Shown here: positions 53,044 through 62,180 of the stretch, piece by piece
Numbering within the stretch: position 1 is the stretch's first letter
Layout of the letters: the number at the start of each line of letters is the position of its first letter
Assembly: GCF_001887355.1 (NCBI RefSeq)
Contig: NZ_MPIN01000022.1
Coordinates: 1-64,000, forward strand
Origin: Cystobacter ferrugineus
GTDB taxonomy: Bacteria; Myxococcota; Myxococcia; Myxococcales; Myxococcaceae
DNA: 64,000 nt
Reading direction: 5' to 3'
The notes under the pieces: model-generated
Told to the model about the DNA's origin: nothing
Database searches by the model: none
What the model saw: the letters and a program-made list of their open reading frames with translations, nothing else
Translations under genes and position numbers: made by a program

Positions 53044-53710
53044 GGCGCGGGTCGAGGCTGGTGCCTTCCTCCGGGAGCAGCGGCAGCCACCATCGCTCCC
53101 CGGCGGAGAGCCCCTCGCGCTGGCTGTAGACGACGGCCACCGCCCGGCCCAGCAGGTTCTCGCGGGGAACGAAGCCCCAGTACCGGCTGTCGGCCGAGTT
53201 GCCCCGGTGGTCTCCGAGGACGAGGTAGTTCCGCGCGGGCACCTCCACCTCGCTCAGGGGGGGACCCTGGTCCGTCTCGGGGTGGAGCGCGTGGAGGGCG
53301 CCCGGGAGGAACTCGAGGCGCGCGCCGTCCGGGGTGAGCTGTTGGGGGATGCGCTCGCCATTGAGGAGGAGCGATTCGCCGTCGAAGGCGATCCGGTCAC
53401 CCGGCAGGCCCACCAGCCGCTTGACCATGACGCGCCCATCCACGGGCGAGTCGAAGAGGATGACGTCGCCGCGCTGAGGCTCGCTCTCGGTGAGCCAGAG
53501 GTGGGTGAGCGGAACGCGCAGGCCATAGGCGCGCTTGTCCACGACGATGTGATCCTTCACCTGGAGCGTGGGCTCCATGGAGCCGGAAGGCACGTGGTAG
53601 TGGTCGGCGAGGCTGGCCCGGCCGATGAGCAGCAGGAGCAGGGGAGAGACATCGACGAGGAGCCTGGTCCATCGGCCGCGGGCTCGGGGTGCTGGGGCGG
53701 GGCGTTGCAT
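53033..53710 (-). CDS. lepB: Signal peptidase I
   Basis: The 225-residue product removes signal peptides from exported proteins at the inner membrane. One N-terminal membrane helix ([19 protein letters not shown]) precedes the catalytic Ser44 ([11 protein letters not shown]) and Lys97 ([13 protein letters not shown]). Boxes D and E are present ([29 protein letters not shown]). GGAGG precedes the ATG. It is short for the enzyme but has all boxes; myxobacteria often carry several copies, so it may be one paralogue. Confidence 0.93.
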   Translation of the reverse strand: MQRPAPAPRARGRWTRLLVDVSPLLLLLIGRASLADHYHVPSGSMEPTLQVKDHIVVDKRAYGLRVPLTHLWLTESEPQRGDVILFDSPVDGRVMVKRLVGLPGDRIAFDGESLLLNGERIPQQLTPDGARLEFLPGALHALHPETDQGPPLSEVEVPARNYLVLGDHRGNSADSRYWGFVPRENLLGRAVAVVYSQREGLSAGERWWLPLLPEEGTSLDPRLTR

Positions 53711-53824
53711 GGGGCCTCCAAGGCGGGTTGGGGCGCCCTACGCGTGAAGGCGCCGCCCATTGCCCAGGCCCTGTTTCCGGGAGGTATGATTCTGGACGAT
53801 TCACCCCCCAACCCGGAGAAGACG

Positions 53825-54409
53825 ATGGCTCAAGGCAAGAAGCTGCTGATGCTGGTGGGCGACTACGTGGAAGACTACGAGGTGATGGTGCCGTTCCAGG
53901 CCTTGCAGGCCGTGGGGCACACCGTGCACGCCGTCTGTCCGGACAAGAAGAAGGGCGACTTCGTGCGCACCGCGGTGCATGACTTCGACGGGGCGCAGAC
54001 GTACAGCGAGAAGCCCGGGCACAACTTCATCCTCAACGCCACCTTCTCCGAGGTCGATGCCACCCAATACGACGGTCTGGTGGTTCCCGGAGGCCGGGCG
54101 CCGGAGTACCTGCGCCTCAACCCGAAGGTGATCCAGGTGGTCCGCCACTTCGGGGAGACGCGCAAGCCCATCGCCGCGATCTGCCATGGATTGCAGATCC
54201 TCGCGGCGGCGGGAGTGCTCGAGGGCAAGCGCTGCACGGCCTACCCGGCCTGCGGCCCCGAGGTGACGCTGGCTCGGGGGACCTTCGTCGAGGTGGCCGC
54301 GGATGACGCGGTGGTGGACGGCAACCTCGTGACTTCGCCGGCCTGGCCCGGCCACCCGCGCTGGATTGCGGGCTTCCTGCAGGTGCTGGGCACCCGCATC
54401 CAGCACTGA
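53825..54409 (+). CDS. DJ-1/PfpI-family protein
   Basis: The 194-residue product starts at ATG 53825 ([19 protein letters not shown]). The nucleophile elbow is [14 protein letters not shown], with Cys followed by His. An upstream Glu (DYVEDYE) fits the DJ-1 active-site acid. Family members are glyoxalases, deglycase-like or chaperones; which applies is not decidable. Divergent from lepB, ends 6 bp from the convergent glycine-rich protein gene. Confidence 0.88.
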   Translation: MAQGKKLLMLVGDYVEDYEVMVPFQALQAVGHTVHAVCPDKKKGDFVRTAVHDFDGAQTYSEKPGHNFILNATFSEVDATQYDGLVVPGGRAPEYLRLNPKVIQVVRHFGETRKPIAAICHGLQILAAAGVLEGKRCTAYPACGPEVTLARGTFVEVAADDAVVDGNLVTSPAWPGHPRWIAGFLQVLGTRIQH

Positions 54410-54415
54410 GTGGTG

Positions 54416-56473
54416 TTAGTGGGTCTGGCTCTGGCGGCGACGCCGGAGCCCGGCCACCAGAGCGCCCAGGCCCAGCGCGATCAGCGAGGCGTCCTGCCCC
54501 GTGGCCGAGCACCCGCCGATGCCATCACCGAGCAGCGAGAGGTCCGCGACGGTGATCTGGAACTCGTGGACTTCGGGGGTCTCATCCAGGTTGCCGGCGC
54601 GATCGACGGCATACACCTGCACCGTGTGAGGGCCATCGGGCAGGTTGGTGAAGGTGTACGTTGGGTCGCAGGGGGTGAAGTCGGCTGCGTCATCCAACTT
54701 GCACAGGTAGTTCACGCCCTCCTCCTGCGCGCCGAACTCGAACGTCACGTCGCGAGCACGCGTGAACCGTCCCGGACTGGTGACGATCCGGGTCTCCGGG
54801 GGCGTGATGTCCACGGTGAAGGTGTCGGGCACGCTGTTGAGGCTCTGCACGGCATCGCTCGCCCCAACCGCGATCACCGTATGGGGGCCTTCGCTCAGGT
54901 CTCGGGGCAGGTCGAAGGTGTAGTTACCGTCCTTATCAGCGGTCGTCCGGCCGATTTCCTGCCCATCCAGGTAGATGGTCACTGAGAGGCTTGCCGGGCT
55001 GTTCACCGGGATGTTTGCCCGGGCCGTGCCCTTGATGGTGGGGCGGACGTTGTTGGTGAAGCTGCCGTTGGCAGGCTCGGTCACCGACGGAGGTGTGGGG
55101 ATGATGAAGCCGTACTTCAGCTCGGAGGCAGTATGGTTGCTTCCCGCCGTCGCGCCATACGTCGCGTCGTTATTAGGCGGAGCATAGGGATCGTTCTGGC
55201 CTCCGGATGGCGACCCTGTGACGAGAAGCCCGCAGGTGCCCCCCGGAGCGGCCTGGAACAGTACGTGTCCGGCACCTCCTCCACCGCCAGGTCCCACACG
55301 AACGCCGTTCGATGTGCCCCCAACGCCGCCAATGGCGGAAACCAAGCCGCAGGCGGCTGCCCCGACAATCCGTACATAAATGGAGCCACCCGCTCCGCCT
55401 CCCCCTCCCGCCTCCGTGACCGTGCCACTCAATCCTCCCGAGGCTGTGATGATGCCGTTGCCCAGCAGTTGGTTGGCTCTCAGGAAGATGACTCCGCCGC
55501 CCGCTCCGCCCGAGCCACCACCGGAGGCAACACCATGCCCGGCTCCTCCACCTCCGCCGAAAGTGAGGCGTTTCAGGAATGCATCGGAGGTCCCATAGGA
55601 GAGTGCCGCGCCTCCCTTTCCTCCCACATCCCGTCCATTGTCAGTCGGATCCGAGCGCCCTCCCTGACCGCCAGCTCCGCCGTTGCCTCCTCCCCCACCC
55701 CCCGCCCTGTAGCAGTTGCCGCCGCCAGCCCCATTGGCCGCTTTGCCGCGCCCGGCCCTATTGAGTTCGTAGCTTCCCGTGCCAACGATCCCTTCACCCT
55801 TTTGGCCGCCTTGGGAAGAATCCGTATCTAGGTCGTTGCAGAGCCTAGCCGAGGCATCACCATTGACGAATTGGCCTCCCCGGAATCCAACATCATTCGC
55901 GTTGATTTCCCCTCGATTGGTCACCGCTCCGGTGGATAGGAACGCGATGACCCCGCCCGTGGTGCCATCCCAAAGAGGAGCTGTGATGCTCCGGCCGGGC
56001 TCGATGGTGACCTGGGCGTACTCCGGCACCCGGATGACTTGGGTCGTATTGGCCGCGTAGTCATGGATGAGTGGTTCCGTCAGTTCCAACTGCGCGGGCG
56101 TAGTGCCCGGAGCCAGACGCGCGAACTCCCACTGCCCCACTGGCTTGTCGCTCAAGTCGATCGGGCCCTCCGTCCCCGGCGCGGGTACGGGCTGAAGGCC
56201 CGTGACCTGATACACGAGCACCAGATCACCCTCAGCGAAACATGCCGCGTCTCCCCGGCAGGTGCCGATCGGGATGGAGGTGGCCTTGCTCGCCAGCGGT
56301 CCGGTTGCCTGGGCATAGCTGTTGATAATGGTTTTTAACGCGGGGACCGCCAGTACCCCGTTGCGCCCCGAGCCCAAACCGACCGTGTCCGCCCCGGCCA
56401 TCGCCGTGGTCGAGCCGAGGCCCAGCGCGCACACGGCGGCAGGGAGCCACTGCTTCATGAATGGATTCCTCAT
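54416..56473 (-). CDS. Glycine-rich cell-surface protein with MYXO-CTERM tail (AgmC-like)
   Basis: The product is 685 residues from ATG 56473 (680 from the next Met, which suits the signal peptide WLPAAVCALGLGSTTAMAGA). Residues ~150-420 are very Gly-rich (GGNCYRAGGGGGGNGGAGGQ, GGSGGAGGGVIFLRANQLLG), then two Ig-like/Big domains (PPSVTEPANGSFTNNVRPTI, TRIVTSPG-type), and a C-terminal sorting tail: GGCSATG, a hydrophobic helix (LIALGLGALVAGL) and RRRRQ. That is a MYXO-CTERM signal, processed with a Cys-anchored surface display. Related proteins have been named AgmC in gliding motility. It lies 21 bp behind the OmpA gene. Confidence 0.82.
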   Translation of the reverse strand: MRNPFMKQWLPAAVCALGLGSTTAMAGADTVGLGSGRNGVLAVPALKTIINSYAQATGPLASKATSIPIGTCRGDAACFAEGDLVLVYQVTGLQPVPAPGTEGPIDLSDKPVGQWEFARLAPGTTPAQLELTEPLIHDYAANTTQVIRVPEYAQVTIEPGRSITAPLWDGTTGGVIAFLSTGAVTNRGEINANDVGFRGGQFVNGDASARLCNDLDTDSSQGGQKGEGIVGTGSYELNRAGRGKAANGAGGGNCYRAGGGGGGNGGAGGQGGRSDPTDNGRDVGGKGGAALSYGTSDAFLKRLTFGGGGGAGHGVASGGGSGGAGGGVIFLRANQLLGNGIITASGGLSGTVTEAGGGGGAGGSIYVRIVGAAACGLVSAIGGVGGTSNGVRVGPGGGGGAGHVLFQAAPGGTCGLLVTGSPSGGQNDPYAPPNNDATYGATAGSNHTASELKYGFIIPTPPSVTEPANGSFTNNVRPTIKGTARANIPVNSPASLSVTIYLDGQEIGRTTADKDGNYTFDLPRDLSEGPHTVIAVGASDAVQSLNSVPDTFTVDITPPETRIVTSPGRFTRARDVTFEFGAQEEGVNYLCKLDDAADFTPCDPTYTFTNLPDGPHTVQVYAVDRAGNLDETPEVHEFQITVADLSLLGDGIGGCSATGQDASLIALGLGALVAGLRRRRQSQTH

Positions 56474-56494
56474 GACTGTTGATTCCCTCGGCTT

Positions 56495-58351
56495 CTACTT
56501 GTGGTCTGTGTTGACGATCGTGAACACCACGCGGCGGTTGGCCGCGCGGCCCCTGGCGTTCGTGTTGGGCGCGATGGGGCGGTCGGGTCCATAACCCTTC
56601 GCCTGCAGCCGCGACGCCTCCACTCCCTTCTCCACCAGATAGGTCTTCACCGACTCCGCGCGCGCCAGCGACAGCTTGCGGTTGAAGTCGGCATTGCCCA
56701 CGGAGTCGGAGTGGCCCTCGATGACGATCTGCTCGATCTCCGGGTGCTGCTGGATGATCTTGGCGATCTGGTTGAGCATCTTGAACGAGCGCGGCTTGAT
56801 GACCGCCTTGTTGGTGGCGAAGTAGACCGACTGCTTGATCTTGAGCTGGTCCTTCTGGATCTCCACGAACTGCTCTTGCTGCTCGGGGCAGCCCTGGTTG
56901 GAGGCCAGACCCTTCTCCGTGGGGCAGTTGTCCAGGTGGTCCGCCACCGTGTCGCCGTCCGTGTCCTTCGCCGGGCAGCCGCGCAGCTCCACCAGACCCA
57001 CCTGCGTCGGGCAGGCGTCACGCTCGTCCACGACGCCGTCGCCGTCCGTGTCCTTCACCGGGCAGCCCTGGCGCGAGGCCGGGCCCGTCTCCCGCGGGCA
57101 CTTGTCCTGCTCGTCCGCGATCCCATCACCGTCCGTGTCCTTCACCGGGCAGCCCTGGCGCTCGGCCGGACCCGCCTCGGTCGGGCACTTGTCCTCGGTG
57201 TCGTTGATTCCGTCCCCGTCCCGGTCCTTCGTGGGGCAGCCCTGGAACTCGGCCGGACCCGGCTCCTTCGGGCACTTGTCCGCGCTGTCGACGATGCCGT
57301 CGTTGTCCGTGTCCCGCACCGGGCAGCCCTGGCGCGCGGCCGGACCCGGCTCGTTCGGGCACTGGTCCTCGCTGTTGGGCACGCCGTCGCCATCGTCGTC
57401 GCGCGCGCCGCCCCGCTCGATCTCCGGCTCCATTCCGCCAAAGGCCACGCCGAGCAGCGCCCGGAAGAAGGGCGTCCCCGTGGTGTCGCCGAAGCCCGGG
57501 CCTCCCAGGGCGTACAGCTCCGCCGCGGAGCCCAGCGGCAGCCGCACGCCGAGCAGCACTTCCAGGGACTTCTGCTGTTGGGTGAGCGGAATCGTGCCCC
57601 GCACGTTGAGCTCTCCGCGCAGCCCCTTGCCCGTGGTGGCGACCACCGCGCCCAGGCGCACCTCGTTGCCCAGCTCGTCCTGGACGGCGCCGTCGTCGAT
57701 GAGCACGGTCGAGGGCCGCAGCAGCACGCCCGCCTCCACGCCCGCGCGCAGACCGCCGAAGCGCCGGCCCAGTGACAGCTTGGGCGAGAGCCGGAAGGCG
57801 TTGTCCCGGGAGAGCGTGTCCACGCTGCCCACCGGCAGCCCCACGCCCAGCTCGAGCGCCAGGTCCAGCGGTGCCTCGCGGCGCTGCGCGAGCAATCCCA
57901 CGCGCACCTGCGCCGAGGGCGTGCCCAGGCCCGTCGTGGCCGGAGCGCCGATGCCCCGGCCGCTCAGGTCATCTCCGCGCTGCCAGGCCACCAGGGGCAC
58001 GTGCGCGCCCAGTTCGAGCCAGCGCAGCGGCGTCCACGCCAGCAACAGGTGCGCCGTGGCCCGATCTCCCACCACCGCGCCCACCGGACTCATGTCCGAG
58101 TACAGCATGAGGGGGTTCTTCTCGTAATGCCCCGCGACCGAGAGGCGGAAGGCTCCTCCGGGCAGCAGTTCACCGGTGCCCATCACCAAGGAACCCCGGC
58201 CGTTGGGGTTGAGTTCCAGGCGCTCCAGTTCGAAGCTCACCAGGCCCCTGGGTTGGGCGGATGCGAGGGCGGCGATCAGCCCGGTGGCGACAGCGGACAG
58301 CCGCTTGTACCCCACCAGTCGCGTGGCGAGGGTCGGCTTCGCGTGACTCAT
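56495..58351 (-). CDS. OmpA-family outer-membrane protein with six TSP3 repeats
   Basis: The 618-residue product starts at ATG 58351 with GGAG 5 nt upstream. A signal peptide (VATGLIAALASAQP) precedes a ~290-residue beta-barrel-like region (VGLLAQRREAPLDLALELGV), six calcium-binding thrombospondin-3-like repeats of about 28 residues (DTDNDGIVDSADKCPKEPGP ... QGCP), and an OmpA peptidoglycan-binding domain (IEQIVIEGHSDSVGNADFNR, RAESVKTYLVEKGVEASRLQ). The layout (barrel, TSP3, OmpA) is common in myxobacterial surface machinery, including TraB-like proteins, but no TraA partner is adjacent. Operon with the glycine-rich protein. Confidence 0.88.
   Translation of the reverse strand: MSHAKPTLATRLVGYKRLSAVATGLIAALASAQPRGLVSFELERLELNPNGRGSLVMGTGELLPGGAFRLSVAGHYEKNPLMLYSDMSPVGAVVGDRATAHLLLAWTPLRWLELGAHVPLVAWQRGDDLSGRGIGAPATTGLGTPSAQVRVGLLAQRREAPLDLALELGVGLPVGSVDTLSRDNAFRLSPKLSLGRRFGGLRAGVEAGVLLRPSTVLIDDGAVQDELGNEVRLGAVVATTGKGLRGELNVRGTIPLTQQQKSLEVLLGVRLPLGSAAELYALGGPGFGDTTGTPFFRALLGVAFGGMEPEIERGGARDDDGDGVPNSEDQCPNEPGPAARQGCPVRDTDNDGIVDSADKCPKEPGPAEFQGCPTKDRDGDGINDTEDKCPTEAGPAERQGCPVKDTDGDGIADEQDKCPRETGPASRQGCPVKDTDGDGVVDERDACPTQVGLVELRGCPAKDTDGDTVADHLDNCPTEKGLASNQGCPEQQEQFVEIQKDQLKIKQSVYFATNKAVIKPRSFKMLNQIAKIIQQHPEIEQIVIEGHSDSVGNADFNRKLSLARAESVKTYLVEKGVEASRLQAKGYGPDRPIAPNTNARGRAANRRVVFTIVNTDHK
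56905..57385. repeat. Six tandem TSP3-coding repeats (~84 bp)
   Basis: Each unit encodes D-x-D-x-D-G, CP and GCP motifs of a TSP3 repeat in the OmpA protein. Base-level similarity between units is high enough for unequal recombination. Confidence 0.7.
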
Positions 58352-58360
58352 GGATTCTCC

Positions 58361-58375
58361 GTATCGGGTCGATAC
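58361..58375. promoter_or_regulatory. Palindrome beside the ompA-like ribosome site
   Basis: GTATCG-GGT-CGATAC is a perfect 6-3-6 palindrome 9 bp upstream of the start codon, abutting GGAG. A protein bound here, or an mRNA hairpin, would block translation or late initiation. Confidence 0.5.
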
Positions 58376-58671
58376 ATTCCTGGCGGGAAGCAGGGAGGCG
58401 CGCTGTCGTGCCGCGGGCTTCAGGGTCGCTCGTGCGGTGAGCGCCGCGCATACGACATGCCAACACCAGCGTGCATCTCTCCTCTGCTCTGCCATCGGCT
58501 CAATCCCCCCTCCTACCGTCAAAAGCGGAGCCGGCGCAAACAAACAGTGCCTGAAATCCCGCAACTCGTCCTTCTCTGTTTACGGGAATTCCAGTGAGGA
58601 GGACATGATCCAACAGTTCTGGATCAAACCGTGTATCGGACGACGGCTTGATGCCCTCCAGGGCAGGGGGT
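58376..58671. other. Intergenic gap
   Basis: About 300 bp between the ompA-like start and the P450 stop, with no credible gene. It contains a hairpin at 58606-58626 (see separate entry); the part near 58376-58500 should hold the OmpA operon promoter, but no clear -35/-10 or -24/-12 pair was seen. Confidence 0.4.
58606..58626 (-). terminator. Hairpin after the second P450 gene
   Basis: TGATCCA (58606-58612) and TGGATCA (58620-58626) make a 7-bp stem with a 7-nt loop, 45 bp beyond the P450 stop. It has no strong T-run. Confidence 0.35.
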
Positions 58672-59880
58672 TCAGCCACGCGGCGGCTGGGTGTGAAAGT
58701 CATCGGCGCGGGGCTCGAAGCGCACCGGCAGACGCAGGGGGCCGCGCGCGATGTATGACTGGGACCAGGACACTTCCTGTCGGGTCAGCGAGACGCCGCG
58801 GATGCGGGCCAGGAGCGCTTCCAATCCCAGGCGGGCTTCCATCCGGGCGAGCTGCGCCCCGAGGCAGAAGTGGATGCCATGCCCGAAGGGCAGGTGGCCC
58901 TGGCCCTCCCGGTCCAGGTCGAACCGGTCCGCCTCCGGGTAGCGCTGCTCGTCCCGCATGGCCGAGCCCAGCAGCACGGCGACGAGGGCGCCTCGGGGCA
59001 CGCGCACTCCGCCCACCTCCGTGTCCTCGGTCACCAGCCGCAGGCTGGACTGGGCGGGGGGCTCGTAGCGCAGCACCTCCTCGATGAGCCGGGGGATCAG
59101 CCGGGGCTCGGCGATCACGCGCTCCGCCTCGCGCGGATGCCGGGTGAGGACGAGCACGGTGTTGGAGAGCAGGTGGGCCGTCGTCTCGAAGCCGGCCGGC
59201 AACAAGCTGAAGAGGAAGCTCATCCGCTCGTCGTCCGTCAGCCCCTCCGCGCCGAGCAGCTCGCTCACCAGATCCTCCCCTGGCGCGGCCCGGCGCGAGG
59301 CGAGGAGGGCCTGGAAGCAGCGCTCCATCTCCTCGAGGCTCTGGCGGATCTCCTCCCTGCGCTCGGGTGTGGGGTGGCTCGCGGGAATGCTGAGCAGATC
59401 ATCCGCCCAGACGCGCATGCGCGGCCACAGTTCCGGCTCCAGGCCGAACAGGAGGCTGAGCACCCGCACCGGAAGCCGCAGGGAGAACGCGGCGACGAAG
59501 TCCACCTCCTGCTGTCGCACCACCGCCTCGGCGAGCTCCTCCGCGATGGCGCGGACCTGGGCCTCCAGCCGCTGGAGGGCCGCGCCGCTGAAGGCCCTGC
59601 TCACCAGACCTCGCAGCCGGGTGTGCTCGGGAGGATCCTTCATCACCAGCGAGGCGGCCACGGGGTTTCGCTCCAACCAGGGGGGCAGGAAGCTCCGGCC
59701 GAGGCCCGCCGACGAGAAGCGCCGGGTGTCCTTGAGCACCGCCACCACGTCGTCATGGCGGCTGACGGCCCACATTCCTCCCGGCTCCACCTGGCACACC
59801 GGCCTTCGCCGGAGCTCCGCGTAGAGAGGGTAGGGATTGGCCCGCACGTCGGGTGCCATCAGGTTCAGGGGAGCGCTCAT
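58672..59880 (-). CDS. Cytochrome P450 (second)
   Basis: The 402-residue product starts at ATG 59880 with AGGA upstream. The N-terminus is the standard short soluble type (LMAPDVRANPYPLYAELRRR). The I-helix reads LLPAGFETTAHLL, ExxR is EEVLRYEPPAQ, and the heme loop is LPFGHGIHFCLGAQLARME. Size is typical for bacterial CYPs. It stands alone, divergent from a histidine kinase gene, with two spaced palindromes between. An open frame extends upstream to 60342 but lacks support. The substrate is unknown. Confidence 0.93.
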   Translation of the reverse strand: MSAPLNLMAPDVRANPYPLYAELRRRPVCQVEPGGMWAVSRHDDVVAVLKDTRRFSSAGLGRSFLPPWLERNPVAASLVMKDPPEHTRLRGLVSRAFSGAALQRLEAQVRAIAEELAEAVVRQQEVDFVAAFSLRLPVRVLSLLFGLEPELWPRMRVWADDLLSIPASHPTPERREEIRQSLEEMERCFQALLASRRAAPGEDLVSELLGAEGLTDDERMSFLFSLLPAGFETTAHLLSNTVLVLTRHPREAERVIAEPRLIPRLIEEVLRYEPPAQSSLRLVTEDTEVGGVRVPRGALVAVLLGSAMRDEQRYPEADRFDLDREGQGHLPFGHGIHFCLGAQLARMEARLGLEALLARIRGVSLTRQEVSWSQSYIARGPLRLPVRFEPRADDFHTQPPRG

Positions 59881-60011
59881 GGGTTGCTTCCTCGGATTGA
59901 GACGGGGTGGGACGGCTCGGGTCCGCGGTAGGGGCAAGGTGCGTGCCACCACTGGACCCCTCGGCCCTCCGAGGAGCGACGGTTCCGCCGCGATGAGGCG
60001 TCTCGCCCGGT

Positions 60012-60026
60012 CGGTCGAATCGACCG
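60012..60026. promoter_or_regulatory. Palindromic site A between P450 and histidine kinase
   Basis: CGGTCGAATCGACCG is a perfect 6-3-6 palindrome. Paired with site B, 22 bp away centre to centre. Confidence 0.6.
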
Positions 60027-60033
60027 AGGAGAG

Positions 60034-60048
60034 CGTTCGAATTGAACG
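60034..60048. promoter_or_regulatory. Palindromic site B between P450 and histidine kinase
   Basis: CGTTCGAATTGAACG matches site A at 12 of 15 bases. The outer difference (G to T on the left, C to A on the right) is compensatory, so the dyad is kept. Confidence 0.6.
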
Positions 60049-60211
60049 AGTGGTTGCGCGCGGGGTGTGCCTCGGAGGGCGATGAAGCCGGTTCATCCCT
60101 TGCCTGGTGTGGAGCAGACGAGCGATGGCTGGCCGGCCTGTCTCTGTCCACTTCTGGACACCTTCATGCGCTATCCTCAGGCGGGGGGTCCGCGGCGAGC
60201 GCGACATCAAC

Positions 60212-62167
60212 ATGGCCAGCACATCCGATTCGAAGCACCTAAGCCCCGGTCCATCCACGTCGTCGGAGCCTGGAGGGAAGCGAGCGGGGTACGTCTGGCT
60301 CACCTCCCTGCTGGATGTCTTCCTCTCGGAAACCCTGCGCAAGGCACCGCCCTCGGAGCTGCATCGCCAGCGGGTGTTGATCGCCGCCTGCCTGTTCGCG
60401 CTCCCGTTCGGGGTGTTCTACCTGCTGCTCGTTCCCTTCACGGCTGCGGAGGTCCCCACGCTCCTGTCGAGCGGGTTCTACGTCGTGACGCTGATGCTGG
60501 CGCGTAGGGCCCGCTCCTTGACGGTGCCGGCGATGTTCCTGTGCCTGTCCATGGTGGTGGGGTACGTGGTGTCCGTCTTCTTGAGCCCCCATCCCGAAGG
60601 GGGGTTCCACGCCGCGAGCATGATGATCCCCGCGTTCGCGGTGTACCTGCTGGGACCCCGGCTGGGCTTCTTCGTCACGGGCTGCCTCGCCGTGTGCCTG
60701 GGCATCATCCATCCGCTGTACCGGGTGCGCTTCACCCCCGGCCTCACGGCCATCCCCCTGGAGGAATTCACGGTCATGTGCGCCTCCGCGGCCGTCTCCC
60801 TCCTGGGCTCGTGGATGCTGAGCACGCTGCACAGCACCTCGCGGGATGCCGCCCACGACGCGCTCGAGCGGGCCCTGGCGACCCTGCGCGAGAGCGAGGG
60901 CAAGCTGAGCAGCCTCATCGAGAGCTCCGATGACCTGGTGTTCTCACTCGACACGCAGCTGCGCGTCATCACCGCCAACTCGGCGATGCGCCGGTTCTAC
61001 CGGCGGATGCAGGGACAGGAACTCGTTCCCGGGCAGCGCTTCTGCTTCCCACGGACTCCAGTGCTCCAGACGCACTGGGACCCGAGGTTCAACCGGGTGC
61101 TCGCGGGGGAGCGCTTGCGCTTCGAGCAGGAGGAGCACTCGGAGGAGCCCCCGGAGGATCCCGTCCACGTCGTCCTGGACGTGTCCATCAGCCCCATCCA
61201 GGGAGAACAAGGCCGCGTGACGGGGCTGACCGTCTCCGCGCGGGACATCACGGCGCGCAAGCTGGCGGAGGCCCGATTGGGCGAGATGCACCGCAGCCTG
61301 GTGGATGTCTCCCGCTACGCGGGCATGGCCGAGATCGCCACCGGCGTGCTGCACAACGTGGGCAACACCCTCAACAGCGTCAACATCTCGGCGGGCATCC
61401 TCAACGAGCAGCTTCGCCACTCGCGCCTGTCCGGCCTGCGCAAGGCCGCTACCCTGCTGGGGGAGCACTCCGGGGAACTGGATGCCTTCCTCTCCACGGA
61501 TTCGCGCGGCCAGCGGCTTCCGGGCTACCTGCTCGCCCTCGCCGAGGAACTGGAGAAGGAACGCGCGGTGCTGCGCCAGGAGGTGGGCGCACTGTCCGAG
61601 GGCATCGAGCACATCAAGTCCATTGTGGTCATGCAGCAGCAGTACGCACGCGCCGGCGGAGTGCTGGAGCGGTTGCCGGTGCCTCAACTCATCGAGGAGG
61701 CCCTGCGCCTGCATGCCGGTCCGTTCGAGCGCCAGGGCATCCACCTCGCGCGGGAGTACGCCGATGTCCCTCCCATCCTCGTGGACCGCCACAACCTGCT
61801 GCAGATCCTCGTCAACCTGCTGAGCAACGCGCGGCACGCGCTGATGGAGAGCAAGACCCCGGACAAGTGCCTGCGCATCCGCATCCGTCTGGACGCCGGA
61901 TGCGGCCAGCTCGTCATCGAGTTCACCGACAATGGCGTGGGCATCGCGCCGGAGCACCTGGCGCGCCTCTTCTCCCAGGGCTTCACGACGAAGAAGCACG
62001 GGCATGGCTTCGGGCTGCACATCAGCGCGCTGGCGGCCACCGAGATGCACGGGCGCCTGTCCTGCTCGAGCCCCGGGCTGGGGCAGGGGGCGACCTTCAC
62101 GCTGGTGCTGCCGGTGGAGGGCCCCCGCGATAGCCGGCGGCCCTCCGCCTCGCTCGAGTTGTCTTGA
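60212..62167 (+). CDS. PAS-containing sensor histidine kinase
   Basis: The 651-residue product starts at ATG 60212 (MASTSDSKHLS). About six membrane segments occupy residues ~45-220 (LIAACLFALPFGVFYLLLVP, MFLCLSMVVGYVVSVFLSPH), then a PAS domain (LIESSDDLVFSLDTQLRVIT, LTVSARDITARKLAEARLGE), a phospho-acceptor region with an unusual H box (GMAEIATGVLHNVGNTLNSV), and HATPase with the N box (LVNLLSNARHALME), G1 (FTDNGVGIAPE) and G2 (KKHGHGFGLHIS). The H-box lacks the usual acidic residue after His and has HN instead. It probably senses a membrane cue. No response regulator is adjacent, so it is an orphan kinase. Confidence 0.9.
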   Translation: MASTSDSKHLSPGPSTSSEPGGKRAGYVWLTSLLDVFLSETLRKAPPSELHRQRVLIAACLFALPFGVFYLLLVPFTAAEVPTLLSSGFYVVTLMLARRARSLTVPAMFLCLSMVVGYVVSVFLSPHPEGGFHAASMMIPAFAVYLLGPRLGFFVTGCLAVCLGIIHPLYRVRFTPGLTAIPLEEFTVMCASAAVSLLGSWMLSTLHSTSRDAAHDALERALATLRESEGKLSSLIESSDDLVFSLDTQLRVITANSAMRRFYRRMQGQELVPGQRFCFPRTPVLQTHWDPRFNRVLAGERLRFEQEEHSEEPPEDPVHVVLDVSISPIQGEQGRVTGLTVSARDITARKLAEARLGEMHRSLVDVSRYAGMAEIATGVLHNVGNTLNSVNISAGILNEQLRHSRLSGLRKAATLLGEHSGELDAFLSTDSRGQRLPGYLLALAEELEKERAVLRQEVGALSEGIEHIKSIVVMQQQYARAGGVLERLPVPQLIEEALRLHAGPFERQGIHLAREYADVPPILVDRHNLLQILVNLLSNARHALMESKTPDKCLRIRIRLDAGCGQLVIEFTDNGVGIAPEHLARLFSQGFTTKKHGHGFGLHISALAATEMHGRLSCSSPGLGQGATFTLVLPVEGPRDSRRPSASLELS

Positions 62168-62180
62168 GCGTCCGGGCCCG

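Noticed and set aside
54416-58351. TraA/TraB outer-membrane exchange locus
   Set aside because: The MYXO-CTERM protein lacks the PA14-like domain and Cys-rich repeats expected of TraA; only the OmpA architecture is similar.
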